From: an uncultured Clostridia bacterium
GTDB taxonomy: Bacteria > Bacillota > Clostridia > TANB77 > CAG-508
Length of the DNA stretch: 14,000 bases
Direction: 5' to 3'
Assembly: GCA_947630155.1 (NCBI GenBank)
Contig: CANRGM010000027.1
Span: 1-14,000 of the forward strand
The notes beneath the pieces are model-generated. The model searched no databases. It saw only the letters and a list, made by a program, of their open reading frames with translations, and was not told where the DNA came from. This document shows, piece after piece, positions 1-6,761 of the stretch (positions are counted from its first letter, which is position 1; the number at the start of each line of letters is the position of its first letter). The translations under genes were made by a program, and so were the position numbers.

Positions 1-138
1 AATGATAATGTTTTTGTAAGTAGAATAAGACGAGATTTCAGTATTAAAAATGGTTTGAATATTTGGATAGTTGCTGACAATATACGTAAAGGTGCAGCTA
101 GTAATGCCGTACAAATTTTAGAAAAACTAATCAAATAA
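1..138 (+). CDS. asd: Aspartate-semialdehyde dehydrogenase, C-terminal end (partial)
   Basis: Only the last 45 codons and the TAA stop are inside the window; the frame is open from base 1. Asd reduces aspartyl phosphate to aspartate semialdehyde with NADPH, the branch point toward lysine/diaminopimelate, threonine and methionine, and acts in the cytoplasm. The tail reads VFVSRIRRD, then NGLNIWIVADNIRKGAASNA, then VQILEKLIK. This matches the conserved C-terminal end of bacterial Asd, where a W-x-V-x-DN-x-RKGAA-x-NA-VQIAE pattern closes the NADP-binding half. No catalytic Cys or His is visible because they lie upstream of the window. The gene converges on ychF and probably ends at the hairpin that starts 23 bases after its stop. 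The family call is firm; whether the gene is intact cannot be judged. Confidence 0.9.
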   Translation, partial: NDNVFVSRIRRDFSIKNGLNIWIVADNIRKGAASNAVQILEKLIK

Positions 139-161
139 AATTTTTAATGTTAAGCGAAAAA

Positions 162-216
162 AATAAAAATTTTTGAAATTATTTATCTGTGAAATGTAAT
201 TTCAAAAATTTTTATT
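162..216. terminator. Long A/T hairpin between convergent asd and ychF
   Basis: Two perfectly complementary 20-base arms (162-181 and 197-216) flank a 15-base loop. The arms are nearly all A/T but contain one G-C pair. On the + strand the right arm ends in a T-rich run, as expected for a terminator of asd. On the - strand the mirrored arm also ends in T-rich sequence, so the element could stop ychF as well. The position between two convergent stop codons (138 and 253) supports a bidirectional terminator. The low G/C of the stem is the main doubt. Confidence 0.7.
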
Positions 217-252
217 AAATTTTATAATTATACTCCTATTATTGAAAATAGC

Positions 253-1344
253 TTAAACATTAAATCTGAATAAAACCACATCTCCATCTTTCATAATATA
301 ATCTTTTCCCTCTGAGCGAACTAATCCCTTTTCTTTAGCTGAATTCATTGACCCCTCTTTTATTAAGTCATCATATGAAACAATTTCAGCTCTTATAAAT
401 CCTCTTTCAATATCTGAATGTATTTTCCCTGCAGCTTGTGGTGCTTTTGTACCTTTTTTTATTGTCCAAGCTCTAACTTCTGGCTCACCAGCAGTTAGAA
501 AAGACATTAGCCCTAATAAATCATAACTTGCTTTTATAACTTTATCTAAACCTGATTCAGTAAGTCCTAATGCTTCTAGCATTTCCCTTTTATCTTCACT
601 TTCTAAAGATGCTAATTCTTCTTCTATTTTTACACATAGTGGTATTACCTGTGCTCCTTCTGAACTTGCATATTCTTTAACTTTATTTATATTTTCATCA
701 TTTTCTACATTTTGAAGTTGTTCTTCTGAGACATTTGCTATATATAAAGTTGGTTTCATTGTTAGTAAAAATGCATCTTTTATTAATTCTTGTTCTTCTT
801 CTGCCAATTCAACTGTTCTAGCACATTTTCCTGATTCTAAGACATTTTTTATCTTTTCTAAAACATCTATTTCAGCTTGTGCCTTTTTATCTGCTTTTAG
901 CATTTTTCTTGCTCTATCTAATCTTTTTTCTATAGTTTCAATATCTGCAAAAATCAATTCTAAATTTATTGTTTCTATATCTCTTAATGGATCTATACTT
1001 CCATCAACATGTACAACATTAGGATTTTCAAAACATCTTACAACTTGTACTATACTATCAACCTCTCTTATATGAGATAAAAATTTATTTCCAAGTCCTT
1101 CACCTTTACTTGCTCCTTTTACAAGCCCTGCAATATCTACAAACTCAATAATTGCATGTGTTATCTTTTGAGGATTATAGATTTCAGCAAGTCTATCTAA
1201 CCTTTCATCTGGTACAGGAACAACACCAACATTTGGTTCTATTGTACAAAATGGATAATTTGCACATTCTGCCCCTGCATTTGTTATAGCATTAAATAAA
1301 GTACTTTTACCAACATTTGGAAGCCCTACTATACCTATTTTCAT
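253..1344 (-). CDS. ychF: Redox-regulated ATPase YchF (Obg-like, OLA1 family)
   Basis: Cytoplasmic P-loop ATPase of the Obg family that binds ribosomes and is linked to oxidative stress responses. Using the ATG at 1344 the product is 363 residues, the usual length for the family. Visible in order: G1/Walker A GLPNVGKST (7-15), a switch I region around PNVGVVPVPD (37-46), G3 DIAGL (70-74), the helical coiled-coil insertion (about 130-195), a G4-like NVSE (204-207) replacing the GTPase NKxD motif, and a C-terminal TGS domain (about 277-361). The NxxE form of G4 is the known reason this family prefers ATP over GTP. An in-frame ATG at 1356 gives four extra residues, but it sits one base after the AAGGAG site. 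From 1344 the spacing is about 12 bases and the protein begins MKIGIVG, as homologues do. It lies downstream of the L,D-transpeptidase on the same strand, with a weak hairpin between them. Confidence 0.95.
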   Translation of the reverse strand: MKIGIVGLPNVGKSTLFNAITNAGAECANYPFCTIEPNVGVVPVPDERLDRLAEIYNPQKITHAIIEFVDIAGLVKGASKGEGLGNKFLSHIREVDSIVQVVRCFENPNVVHVDGSIDPLRDIETINLELIFADIETIEKRLDRARKMLKADKKAQAEIDVLEKIKNVLESGKCARTVELAEEEQELIKDAFLLTMKPTLYIANVSEEQLQNVENDENINKVKEYASSEGAQVIPLCVKIEEELASLESEDKREMLEALGLTESGLDKVIKASYDLLGLMSFLTAGEPEVRAWTIKKGTKAPQAAGKIHSDIERGFIRAEIVSYDDLIKEGSMNSAKEKGLVRSEGKDYIMKDGDVVLFRFNV

Positions 1345-1375
1345 AACTAATATCATTCTCCTTTATTAATCAAAC

Positions 1376-1397
1376 ACAACCTTTTAAAATAGGTTGT
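1376..1397 (-). terminator. Small hairpin after the L,D-transpeptidase gene, possible weak terminator
   Basis: The 7-base arms ACAACCT (1376-1382) and AGGTTGT (1391-1397) are perfect complements with an 8-base A/T loop. Read on the - strand the hairpin follows the transpeptidase stop by about 18 bases, and the bases after it are GTTTGATT. That is only a partial T run, so termination may be weak and some read-through into ychF is plausible. Confidence 0.4.
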
Positions 1398-1415
1398 CCA
1401 AATTTATCATACTAA

Positions 1416-2876
1416 TTAAAAATCATTATTTTTATCATCCGCCTTTTCTTCATCATCTTTTGTAATATCATTATTATCTATAACGTCAATTTTATTTACA
1501 TATATTACTATATTAGTTTTCTTTTTCACTGAAGAACCTGGATTTAAACTCTGTGATAATACAATTCCATTTTTCTTAGATGAATCAGATTTATATTTAA
1601 CAGTAACTGTTAAATCTGTTAAAGCTTTTTGAGCCTCATTTTCAGTTTTCCCAAGAACATCTGGAACTGTAACATTTGCTTTAGAGCTATCCGCTTCATC
1701 TTTTTCATTATTGGTTTTGTCACCGTTTTGTTTATCATTTGAAGCATTATTTGAATTGTTTATATCACTATTGCTCTGGTTACTGTTTTGATTGTTATTT
1801 TGATTGTTGTTTTGGTTATTATTTTGTTTATTATCTGAACTATTACTATTACTTTGGCTATTACCTTGAGCACTTTGCTCTTGATTATTATTATTATTAT
1901 TTGTTACACCGCCATTGTTGCTTTCTGTTTTATTCTCAGCTTGAGTGTTATCCTTTTTTGTCTCACTCTCTGTTCCCTTATTCTCATTACTTACTTGTGG
2001 TGTATTAACTTTATTTCTCCATGGATTATTTGGGTCTGGATCTGTTGGATCCCATCTATCATATGGGTAACCAGCACTTGCAATTTTTGTTGCAGATGGT
2101 TTACCTAATGGTCCTGGATTTGAAGATGAATAGAATTCAACAGATGTACCTAATGCACAATTATCATATATCCATTTTGCATCAGTTACTGTTAAACGTA
2201 TACAACCTAATGAAGTTGTAATTCCTAATCTATCATAATATTTTGTAATTATTGAATCTGGAGACTGTCTTTCATATGGAACAGAATGGAACAAAATTTG
2301 TCCAGTTATTCTTGTGGAATATTGTCCATAAGAATTCCCTATTAATAATTTCCATCTATACTTATTTTGAGTTTTATATACACCTGAAGTAGGAGTAGCC
2401 GCACCAGTAGAACAAACCATAGCTTTTACTGGAATTGTATAGTTTCCATTATTGTCCTTTTTATATGCTGTTACAGTATTAGCCGTATAATTAACTTTTA
2501 AAAGATATGGATAATTGATAACACGTTTTTTTTCTTCTTCCTCTTGTTTCTTTTTCTGCTCCTCTTCCAATCTTTTTTCTTCTTCTTCCTGTCTTTTCTT
2601 TTCTTCTTCAGATATTTCTAGAATTTCCTCTTGATCTTGTTCTTCCACTTCTTCTATTAATGTATTCATTTGTTCATCTGATTTTAATGAAGCATCCTCG
2701 CTAGACTTATTATTCTCAATTTTCTCATTATAAGCAACTGTTTCAATATCCTTCATATTCTGATTGTAAAAATAGTTATATGATATTGCAGCAATTCCAG
2801 CAAGACAACCAAGTAACACAATACATATAACAGAAATCATAACTATTCTTTTTATATCTACTTTATTTTCTTTCAT
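1416..2876 (-). CDS. Membrane-anchored L,D-transpeptidase (YkuD) with PASTA domain
   Basis: Predicted 486-residue cell-wall enzyme that makes 3-3 peptidoglycan cross-links or attaches proteins to the wall, acting outside the membrane. Order of parts: short basic cytoplasmic tail, one membrane helix (about 11-32), an acidic stretch, a Glu/Lys/Arg-rich coiled coil (about 83-118), a YkuD catalytic domain (about 121-250), a Trp-Asp-Pro segment (about 275-286), an Asn/Gln/Ser-rich linker (about 290-400), one PASTA domain (about 402-463) and an acidic tail. Catalytic signature: LFHSVPYE with His197, then SLGCIRL with Cys225 and Arg227. The PASTA unit shows VPDVLGKTENEA and a closing VIYVNK strand. 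PASTA domains bind peptidoglycan or muropeptides in Ser/Thr kinases and penicillin-binding proteins, so wall targeting is inferred here. The start is supported by AGAAGG about 11 bases upstream. The gene follows tRNA-Thr by 55 bases. The enzymatic class is firm; the physiological role is not known. Confidence 0.92.
   Translation of the reverse strand: MKENKVDIKRIVMISVICIVLLGCLAGIAAISYNYFYNQNMKDIETVAYNEKIENNKSSEDASLKSDEQMNTLIEEVEEQDQEEILEISEEEKKRQEEEEKRLEEEQKKKQEEEEKKRVINYPYLLKVNYTANTVTAYKKDNNGNYTIPVKAMVCSTGAATPTSGVYKTQNKYRWKLLIGNSYGQYSTRITGQILFHSVPYERQSPDSIITKYYDRLGITTSLGCIRLTVTDAKWIYDNCALGTSVEFYSSSNPGPLGKPSATKIASAGYPYDRWDPTDPDPNNPWRNKVNTPQVSNENKGTESETKKDNTQAENKTESNNGGVTNNNNNNQEQSAQGNSQSNSNSSDNKQNNNQNNNQNNNQNSNQSNSDINNSNNASNDKQNGDKTNNEKDEADSSKANVTVPDVLGKTENEAQKALTDLTVTVKYKSDSSKKNGIVLSQSLNPGSSVKKKTNIVIYVNKIDVIDNNDITKDDEEKADDKNNDF
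1776..1826 (-). repeat. In-frame Asn/Gln tandem repeat in the transpeptidase linker
   Basis: Codons 351-367 of the L,D-transpeptidase encode repeated NNNQ units (three clear copies followed by a degenerate NSNQ). The DNA is a 12-base-like tandem of AAT/AAC and CAA codons. The flanking linker is also rich in Asn, Ser and Gln. Because the unit is a multiple of three, changes in copy number would alter linker length without breaking the frame. Confidence 0.8.
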
Positions 2877-2931
2877 ATAATATAATACCTTCTTTTAACG
2901 AAAAAAAATTTATATGTCTTATCTTAAGTTT

Positions 2932-3007
2932 TGGAGCTTCCAACCGGATTTGAACCGGTGACCTCTACCTTACCAAGGTAGTGCTCTACCTCCTGAGCTA
3001 TGGAAGC
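2932..3007 (-). tRNA. tRNA-Thr (anticodon GGT)
   Basis: A full cloverleaf can be drawn on the - strand. Acceptor arms are GCTTCCA and TGGAAGC. The D arm contains AGCTCAGG-AGGTAGAGC. The anticodon stem is CTACC/GGTAG with loop TTGGTAA, so the anticodon is GGT and reads ACC/ACU threonine codons. The T arm has ACCGG/CCGGT around TTCAAAT. The discriminator base is T and CCA is encoded (2932-2934). It lies between sigH and the L,D-transpeptidase gene, both on the same strand. No integrase or duplicated 3' end is seen nearby. Confidence 0.97.
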
Positions 3008-3041
3008 ACATAAATTATTTATTAAAAATAATTACTATTCT

Positions 3042-3070
3042 AATTTACAATAATATAAACTAAAAGTCAA
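3042..3070 (-). promoter_or_regulatory. Sigma-A-type promoter for tRNA-Thr
   Basis: On the - strand TTGACT (3065-3070) and TAAATT (3042-3047) are separated by 17 bases. The -35 box matches five of six consensus positions and the -10 box four. Predicted transcription starts near 3035, about 28 bases before the tRNA 5' end. Read-through from sigH is also possible, because no clear terminator lies between sigH and this element. Confidence 0.6.
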
Positions 3071-3110
3071 GCCCCCACATACTGTAATATCATAACACAA
3101 AAATGACAAA

Positions 3111-3749
3111 TTAACCTACTATGTCTCTAATAGCCTTTTTACGTATTCTCTGAATAGCATTATCCACAGATTTTACCTGAGTATTCAACTTATCAGCAAT
3201 CTGAACATAAGATTCACCTTTTGCAAATCTATTTAAAACCTTTTTCTCAAAATCACTAAGTGATTTGTCAATAGCATTTTCAATTGCAGAATAATATTCC
3301 TTTTTAGTTATTGTATCTAATGGATCTTCTACTGAATTAGAATCAAATACATCTATAACTGTGTCAGCTTCCTCATCTTCATAAGCAGACATATTTAATG
3401 ATAAATATGAATTTAATGGCATATGCTTTTGCCTATTTGATGATTTAATTGCAGTTATAAGCTGTCTTTCTATACATAAATTTGCAAAAGTCTTAAATGA
3501 ATTTTCCTTTTCAAAATCAAAATTTTTTATGGCTTTATATAATCCTATTAATCCCTCTTGAACAATATCTTCCCTTTCTGCACCAATAATGAAATACTTG
3601 CTAACCTTAATGTTAACAACTTCTTTATATTTATTCATTATAAAATTCAGTGCAGAATTATCACCTAAATTTACTAATTTAATGATTTCTTCATCACTCA
3701 TATTTTTATATTTATCATCTGTATACTGCCATAAATTTGTATTAGTCAT
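3111..3749 (-). CDS. sigH: RNA polymerase sigma-H factor (sporulation / transition-phase)
   Basis: Alternative sigma-70-family factor of 212 residues that directs RNA polymerase to early sporulation and transition-phase promoters in Bacillota. Region 2 is recognisable by MNKYKEVV and the strongly conserved IIGAEREDIVQEGLIGLYKA (about 54-73), followed by FKTFANLCIERQLITAIK and RQKHMPLNSYLSLN (about 106-119). These stretches are characteristic of SigH rather than SigA, SigF or ECF factors. Region 4 (about 160-210) holds the helix-turn-helix, with YVQIADKLNTQVKSVDNAIQ. The start is supported by AGGAGG 11 bases upstream, and a good promoter lies further upstream. Downstream on the same strand are tRNA-Thr and the wall transpeptidase. 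The rpmG-secE-nusG genes that commonly follow sigH in related bacteria are not here. Its presence suggests sporulation ability or ancestry but does not prove it. Confidence 0.94.
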   Translation of the reverse strand: MTNTNLWQYTDDKYKNMSDEEIIKLVNLGDNSALNFIMNKYKEVVNIKVSKYFIIGAEREDIVQEGLIGLYKAIKNFDFEKENSFKTFANLCIERQLITAIKSSNRQKHMPLNSYLSLNMSAYEDEEADTVIDVFDSNSVEDPLDTITKKEYYSAIENAIDKSLSDFEKKVLNRFAKGESYVQIADKLNTQVKSVDNAIQRIRKKAIRDIVG

Positions 3750-3791
3750 AAATTAAATTTCCTCCTGATGTAGTATATTTTAGTCATCCTT

Positions 3792-3821
3792 ATTATTATC
3801 ATTAAAAAATATATCTGTCAA
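3792..3821 (-). promoter_or_regulatory. Sigma-A-type promoter for sigH
   Basis: On the - strand a perfect TTGACA (3816-3821) is followed, after 18 bases, by AATAAT (3792-3797), which matches five of six -10 positions. An alternative -10, GATAAT, gives a 15-base spacer. Predicted transcription starts near 3785, giving a leader of about 36 bases with AGGAGG before the ATG at 3749. Confidence 0.6.
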
Positions 3822-3893
3822 TATAAATTTCGCCATTTTTCAATTATTTTTTCCTTTTAAAATAATAATTTTCTTTTTTTTATTTTTTATGTC

Positions 3894-3922
3894 TTGTTTT
3901 TTAATTTGAAGTATGAGATAAT
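3894..3922 (+). promoter_or_regulatory. Sigma-A-type promoter for the 3957 gene
   Basis: On the + strand TTGTTT (3894-3899) and GATAAT (3917-3922) are separated by exactly 17 bases. The -10 box matches five of six positions and the -35 four. Predicted start near 3929 leaves a short leader containing AAAGGAGG eight bases before the ATG. It diverges from the sigH promoter; the two -35 boxes are about 70 bases apart across very A/T-rich DNA. Confidence 0.55.
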
Positions 3923-3956
3923 TAAAATTGAAATAAATTTAAAGGAGGATTGCTAA

Positions 3957-5645
3957 ATGAAAGCAAAGAAAATTATTATAGCAATAGTTGCTATATTAGT
4001 TGTACTTGGTGGAACCTTCGCAGGTTTATGGTTCTTCACTGATGTATTCAATTTCTTAAAACCTGCAAATGATGTATTCTCAAATCAGATTCAAAAAGCA
4101 CTTAATCTAGAAGGTGCAAAATTTTCAAATTATTCTGATTTTCTTAAAGAATACAAAGAGATGTCAAATAAACCAGTATCAAGCAAAATTAATATGAGTG
4201 CAAACTTAAATATATCTGAATTAGATTCTGATATACAAGATACTATTAACAAAAGTGAATTAAGAATGGAAGCATATTCAGATACTTCAAACAAGAAATC
4301 ACAAAGCAAAATTGGATTATTCACAAATAATTCAGAAGTATTAACATTAGATTTAGTTCAAAATGATTCTACAATAGGTATTGGTTGCAAAGATTTATAT
4401 GATAAGTATGTTGCTGTTAAAATGGAGGATTTAATTAAATATATAGGTGAACAAAGTGATTTATCTTCTAGTGAATTAGATACTCTTTTAAACAGTAGTT
4501 TATCAAGTATTGATCCATATGAATTATTATATATATCAGATGATGATTTAAAACATTTTGATGATACATATAAAGATTGCTTAGAAAAATTAATCTCAAA
4601 AGATTGTTACTCAACAGAAAAAAATGTTGAAGTTGAAGTTGATGATAAAGATGTTAAAACAACTGCTTATTATTTAACATTAACAGGTAAAGATGCATAT
4701 GATTTTCTAGATAAATTAACAGGCTTAATTAAAGATGATGATGTTCTATGTAAAATTATTGCAGAAAAGGTAAATCTTATATTAGGAGCTTCTTCTCAAG
4801 ACAAAATAAGTGATGAAAAAGTAAAAGATGTAATTGAACAATTAACAAGTTCTATGTTAGAAGAATTAGAATCTATGAAAGATGCTACAGATTCAGCTAT
4901 ACAAATAGCAGTTTATTCAGACAACTCAAATCCTGTTAGAATTGAATTAAATATTTTAGATGATGTAGAACAATCAGATGATAAAGAAACAGTATTTACA
5001 ATAGAATATGCAAAAAATAAAACACTTTACAAAATATTTAATGGTAAAACAGAACTTATCAGTCTTGTAAATGAATACACAAAAAATTCTGATGAAGAAA
5101 AAGCTGGAAAATTTGAAGCAAAATATTCAGGTTCATCTGTAGGTACATTAGAATACGAATTAATAGATAAGAAAGATGAGTCTAAAATTGATTTATCTTT
5201 AGATATACCTTTAGCTGATATCTCTGCTGATATAGAAATATCTACAAAAGGAGATTATAAAAAGGAAGATGTTCAATTAGAAGGATCTATAAGTTTCAAA
5301 TATAAAAGAGAATCTGCAGAAATTAAATTTGATGGTTCTATGAATTATGGTGATGTTTCTATACCTGAATTAACATCTGGCAACTCTGTAAATGTGTTTG
5401 ACTTATCTGAAGAAGATGCACAAAAATTAGTATCAGAAATATTAACAAATGCAAATAGTGTATTACCTTCAAGATTAAAATTGATTGGTATTGATGTAGA
5501 TAAAGACTTTTTATTACCATCATCTGCAACTCCAACAACTGATGTAAATGAAGATGATGATATGAATATAAATGAAGATGAAAATGCAACAAATACAGAA
5601 GAAAATGCAACAATTTTAGATGAAACAATTCCTAACATTAATTAA
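3957..5645 (+). CDS. Single-pass anchored extracytoplasmic protein of unknown function
   Basis: 562-residue protein with a basic start MKAKK, one strong hydrophobic helix (about 5-28) and no lipobox Cys, so it is probably anchored by an uncleaved N-terminal helix with the rest outside. The body is Asp-, Lys- and Ser-rich with alternating polar/hydrophobic stretches, suggesting a mostly beta structure. Near the end, short beta-like segments recur, such as VQLEGSISFKYK and AEIKFDGSMNYG. The last 30 or so residues form an acidic, Asn/Glu-rich disordered tail with a repeated ENAT. The start has an ideal AAAGGAGG site. I do not recognise a catalytic motif. The layout (short tail, helix, FLKPANDVF-like segment, long beta-rich body) resembles large unnamed clostridial proteins, possibly those grouped as DUF6583, but I could not check this. 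It is the only complete + strand gene in the window, divergent from sigH and convergent with galE, so it is probably monocistronic. Confidence 0.85.
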   Translation: MKAKKIIIAIVAILVVLGGTFAGLWFFTDVFNFLKPANDVFSNQIQKALNLEGAKFSNYSDFLKEYKEMSNKPVSSKINMSANLNISELDSDIQDTINKSELRMEAYSDTSNKKSQSKIGLFTNNSEVLTLDLVQNDSTIGIGCKDLYDKYVAVKMEDLIKYIGEQSDLSSSELDTLLNSSLSSIDPYELLYISDDDLKHFDDTYKDCLEKLISKDCYSTEKNVEVEVDDKDVKTTAYYLTLTGKDAYDFLDKLTGLIKDDDVLCKIIAEKVNLILGASSQDKISDEKVKDVIEQLTSSMLEELESMKDATDSAIQIAVYSDNSNPVRIELNILDDVEQSDDKETVFTIEYAKNKTLYKIFNGKTELISLVNEYTKNSDEEKAGKFEAKYSGSSVGTLEYELIDKKDESKIDLSLDIPLADISADIEISTKGDYKKEDVQLEGSISFKYKRESAEIKFDGSMNYGDVSIPELTSGNSVNVFDLSEEDAQKLVSEILTNANSVLPSRLKLIGIDVDKDFLLPSSATPTTDVNEDDDMNINEDENATNTEENATILDETIPNIN

Positions 5646-5688
5646 TACTGATGTTAATTATTCTTTAACAGATATACTAAATTAATTT

Positions 5689-5734
5689 AATAATAAAATG
5701 GTAGAAAATTTTAATCTTCTACCATTTTATTATT
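5689..5734. terminator. Bidirectional terminator hairpin between the 3957 gene and galE
   Basis: Perfect 18-base arms (5689-5706 and 5717-5734) containing a TGGTAGAA / TTCTACCA core surround a 10-base loop. On the + strand the T run TTTTT (5733-5737) overlaps the end of the arm, making a good rho-independent terminator for the unknown-protein gene. On the - strand the hairpin follows the galE stop by eight bases and is trailed by T-rich but interrupted sequence, so it probably also serves galE. Confidence 0.85.
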
Positions 5735-5742
5735 TTTGTTTA

Positions 5743-6744
5743 TTATTTATTGTTTTTAGTAAATCTCCATGAATCTTTACACATATCTTCTATTCCTTTT
5801 TTTGCTTCCCAACCCAAATCATTTTTTGCTTTACTAGGATCTGCATAACAAGTTGCAATATCACCTGGTCTTCTTTCAACGATTTTGTATTTTACTTCAA
5901 CACCAGTTGCTTTTTCAAAAGCATCTACTATTTGTAAAACAGAATAACCTGTTCCTGTACCTAAGTTATATGCTTCAACACCTGAAAAACTACGAGCTTT
6001 ATCTAATGCTTTCAAATGTCCTTGAGCCAAATCAACTACATGTATATAATCTCTAACTCCTGTACCATCTATTGTATCATAATCATTTCCAAACACTCTT
6101 AAATAATCTAATTTACCACATGCAACCTGATTAATATATGGCATCAAATTATTTGGAATTCCATTTGGATTTTCGCCTATTAAACCACTTTCATGTGCTC
6201 CAATAGGATTAAAGTATCTAAGTAAAATTACACTCCAGTTATTATCAGAAATATACACATCATTTAAAATTTGTTCTATCATTAGTTTTGTGCTTCCATA
6301 TGGATTAGTTGTTGATAATGGAAAATCTTCTTTAATTGGAACTGTTTTTGGATTTCCATATACAGTTGCAGAAGAACTAAATACTATTTTTTTGCAATTA
6401 TGATTTCTCATAACATCTAATAAAACTAAAGTTCCTGTAATATTGTTGTGATAATATTCTATTGGTTTTGCGACAGATTCCCCTACAGCTTTCAATCCTG
6501 CAAAATGTATAACAGAATCAATTTCTGGATTTTCTGTAAAAACTTTTTCAAGGTTCTCCCTATCTAATAAATCCACTTCATAAAATTTAAAATCTTTATT
6601 TGTAATTTCCTTAATTTTATCAAGTATTTCCGGTTTGCTATTACTAAAATTATCTATAATAACTATTTCTTCTCCTCTATTTAATAATTCTACTACTGTG
6701 TGGCTACCTATATAACCTGCACCACCTGTTACTAAAACTGACAT
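5743..6744 (-). CDS. galE: UDP-glucose 4-epimerase
   Basis: 333-residue cytoplasmic short-chain dehydrogenase/reductase that interconverts UDP-glucose and UDP-galactose with bound NAD, feeding the Leloir pathway and surface polysaccharide synthesis. The NAD-binding GGAGYIG (7-13) opens the Rossmann fold, followed by DNFSNS (31-36). The catalytic region shows SSSATVYG (123-130) and the Tyr-x3-Lys pair as Tyr149 and Lys153 in NPYGSTK. RYFNPIGAH (176-184) and GTGVRDYIHVVDLA (227-240) are standard GalE blocks. The residue aligned with E. coli Tyr299 is Cys299 (in IATCYADPSKA). In the human and some bacterial enzymes a small residue there allows UDP-N-acetyl sugars, so activity on UDP-GlcNAc/UDP-GalNAc is inferred as possible. 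The start has GGAGG seven bases upstream. It lies 17 bases after the lytic transglycosylase gene, so the two are probably co-transcribed. No other gal genes are in the window. Confidence 0.95.
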   Translation of the reverse strand: MSVLVTGGAGYIGSHTVVELLNRGEEIVIIDNFSNSKPEILDKIKEITNKDFKFYEVDLLDRENLEKVFTENPEIDSVIHFAGLKAVGESVAKPIEYYHNNITGTLVLLDVMRNHNCKKIVFSSSATVYGNPKTVPIKEDFPLSTTNPYGSTKLMIEQILNDVYISDNNWSVILLRYFNPIGAHESGLIGENPNGIPNNLMPYINQVACGKLDYLRVFGNDYDTIDGTGVRDYIHVVDLAQGHLKALDKARSFSGVEAYNLGTGTGYSVLQIVDAFEKATGVEVKYKIVERRPGDIATCYADPSKAKNDLGWEAKKGIEDMCKDSWRFTKNNK

Positions 6745-6761
6745 AATCTTACCTCCATTAT

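Noticed and set aside
1776..1826. Tandem repeats as a CRISPR array
   Set aside because: The repeats are short, contiguous, lack spacers and keep a protein reading frame.
1739..2221. Overlapping + strand open frames rich in Tyr, Cys and Leu opposite the transpeptidase gene
   Set aside because: They arise from the antisense of the Asn/Gln repeat and the wall-enzyme codons. No family pattern or ribosome site was seen.
2901..2930. Terminator after tRNA-Thr based on an eight-base T run on the - strand
   Set aside because: The only nearby hairpin is a 4-base stem well separated from the T run, so it is too weak to call.
2932..3007. tRNA-Thr as an attachment site for an integrated element
   Set aside because: There is no integrase and no repeat of the tRNA 3' end elsewhere in the window. 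The flanking genes are ordinary chromosomal ones.
5345..5638. Two minus-strand open frames opposite the end of the unknown anchored protein
   Set aside because: They mirror the Asp/Asn-rich C-terminal tail and have low-complexity His/Leu or Ser/Phe content. There is no upstream ribosome site or promoter.
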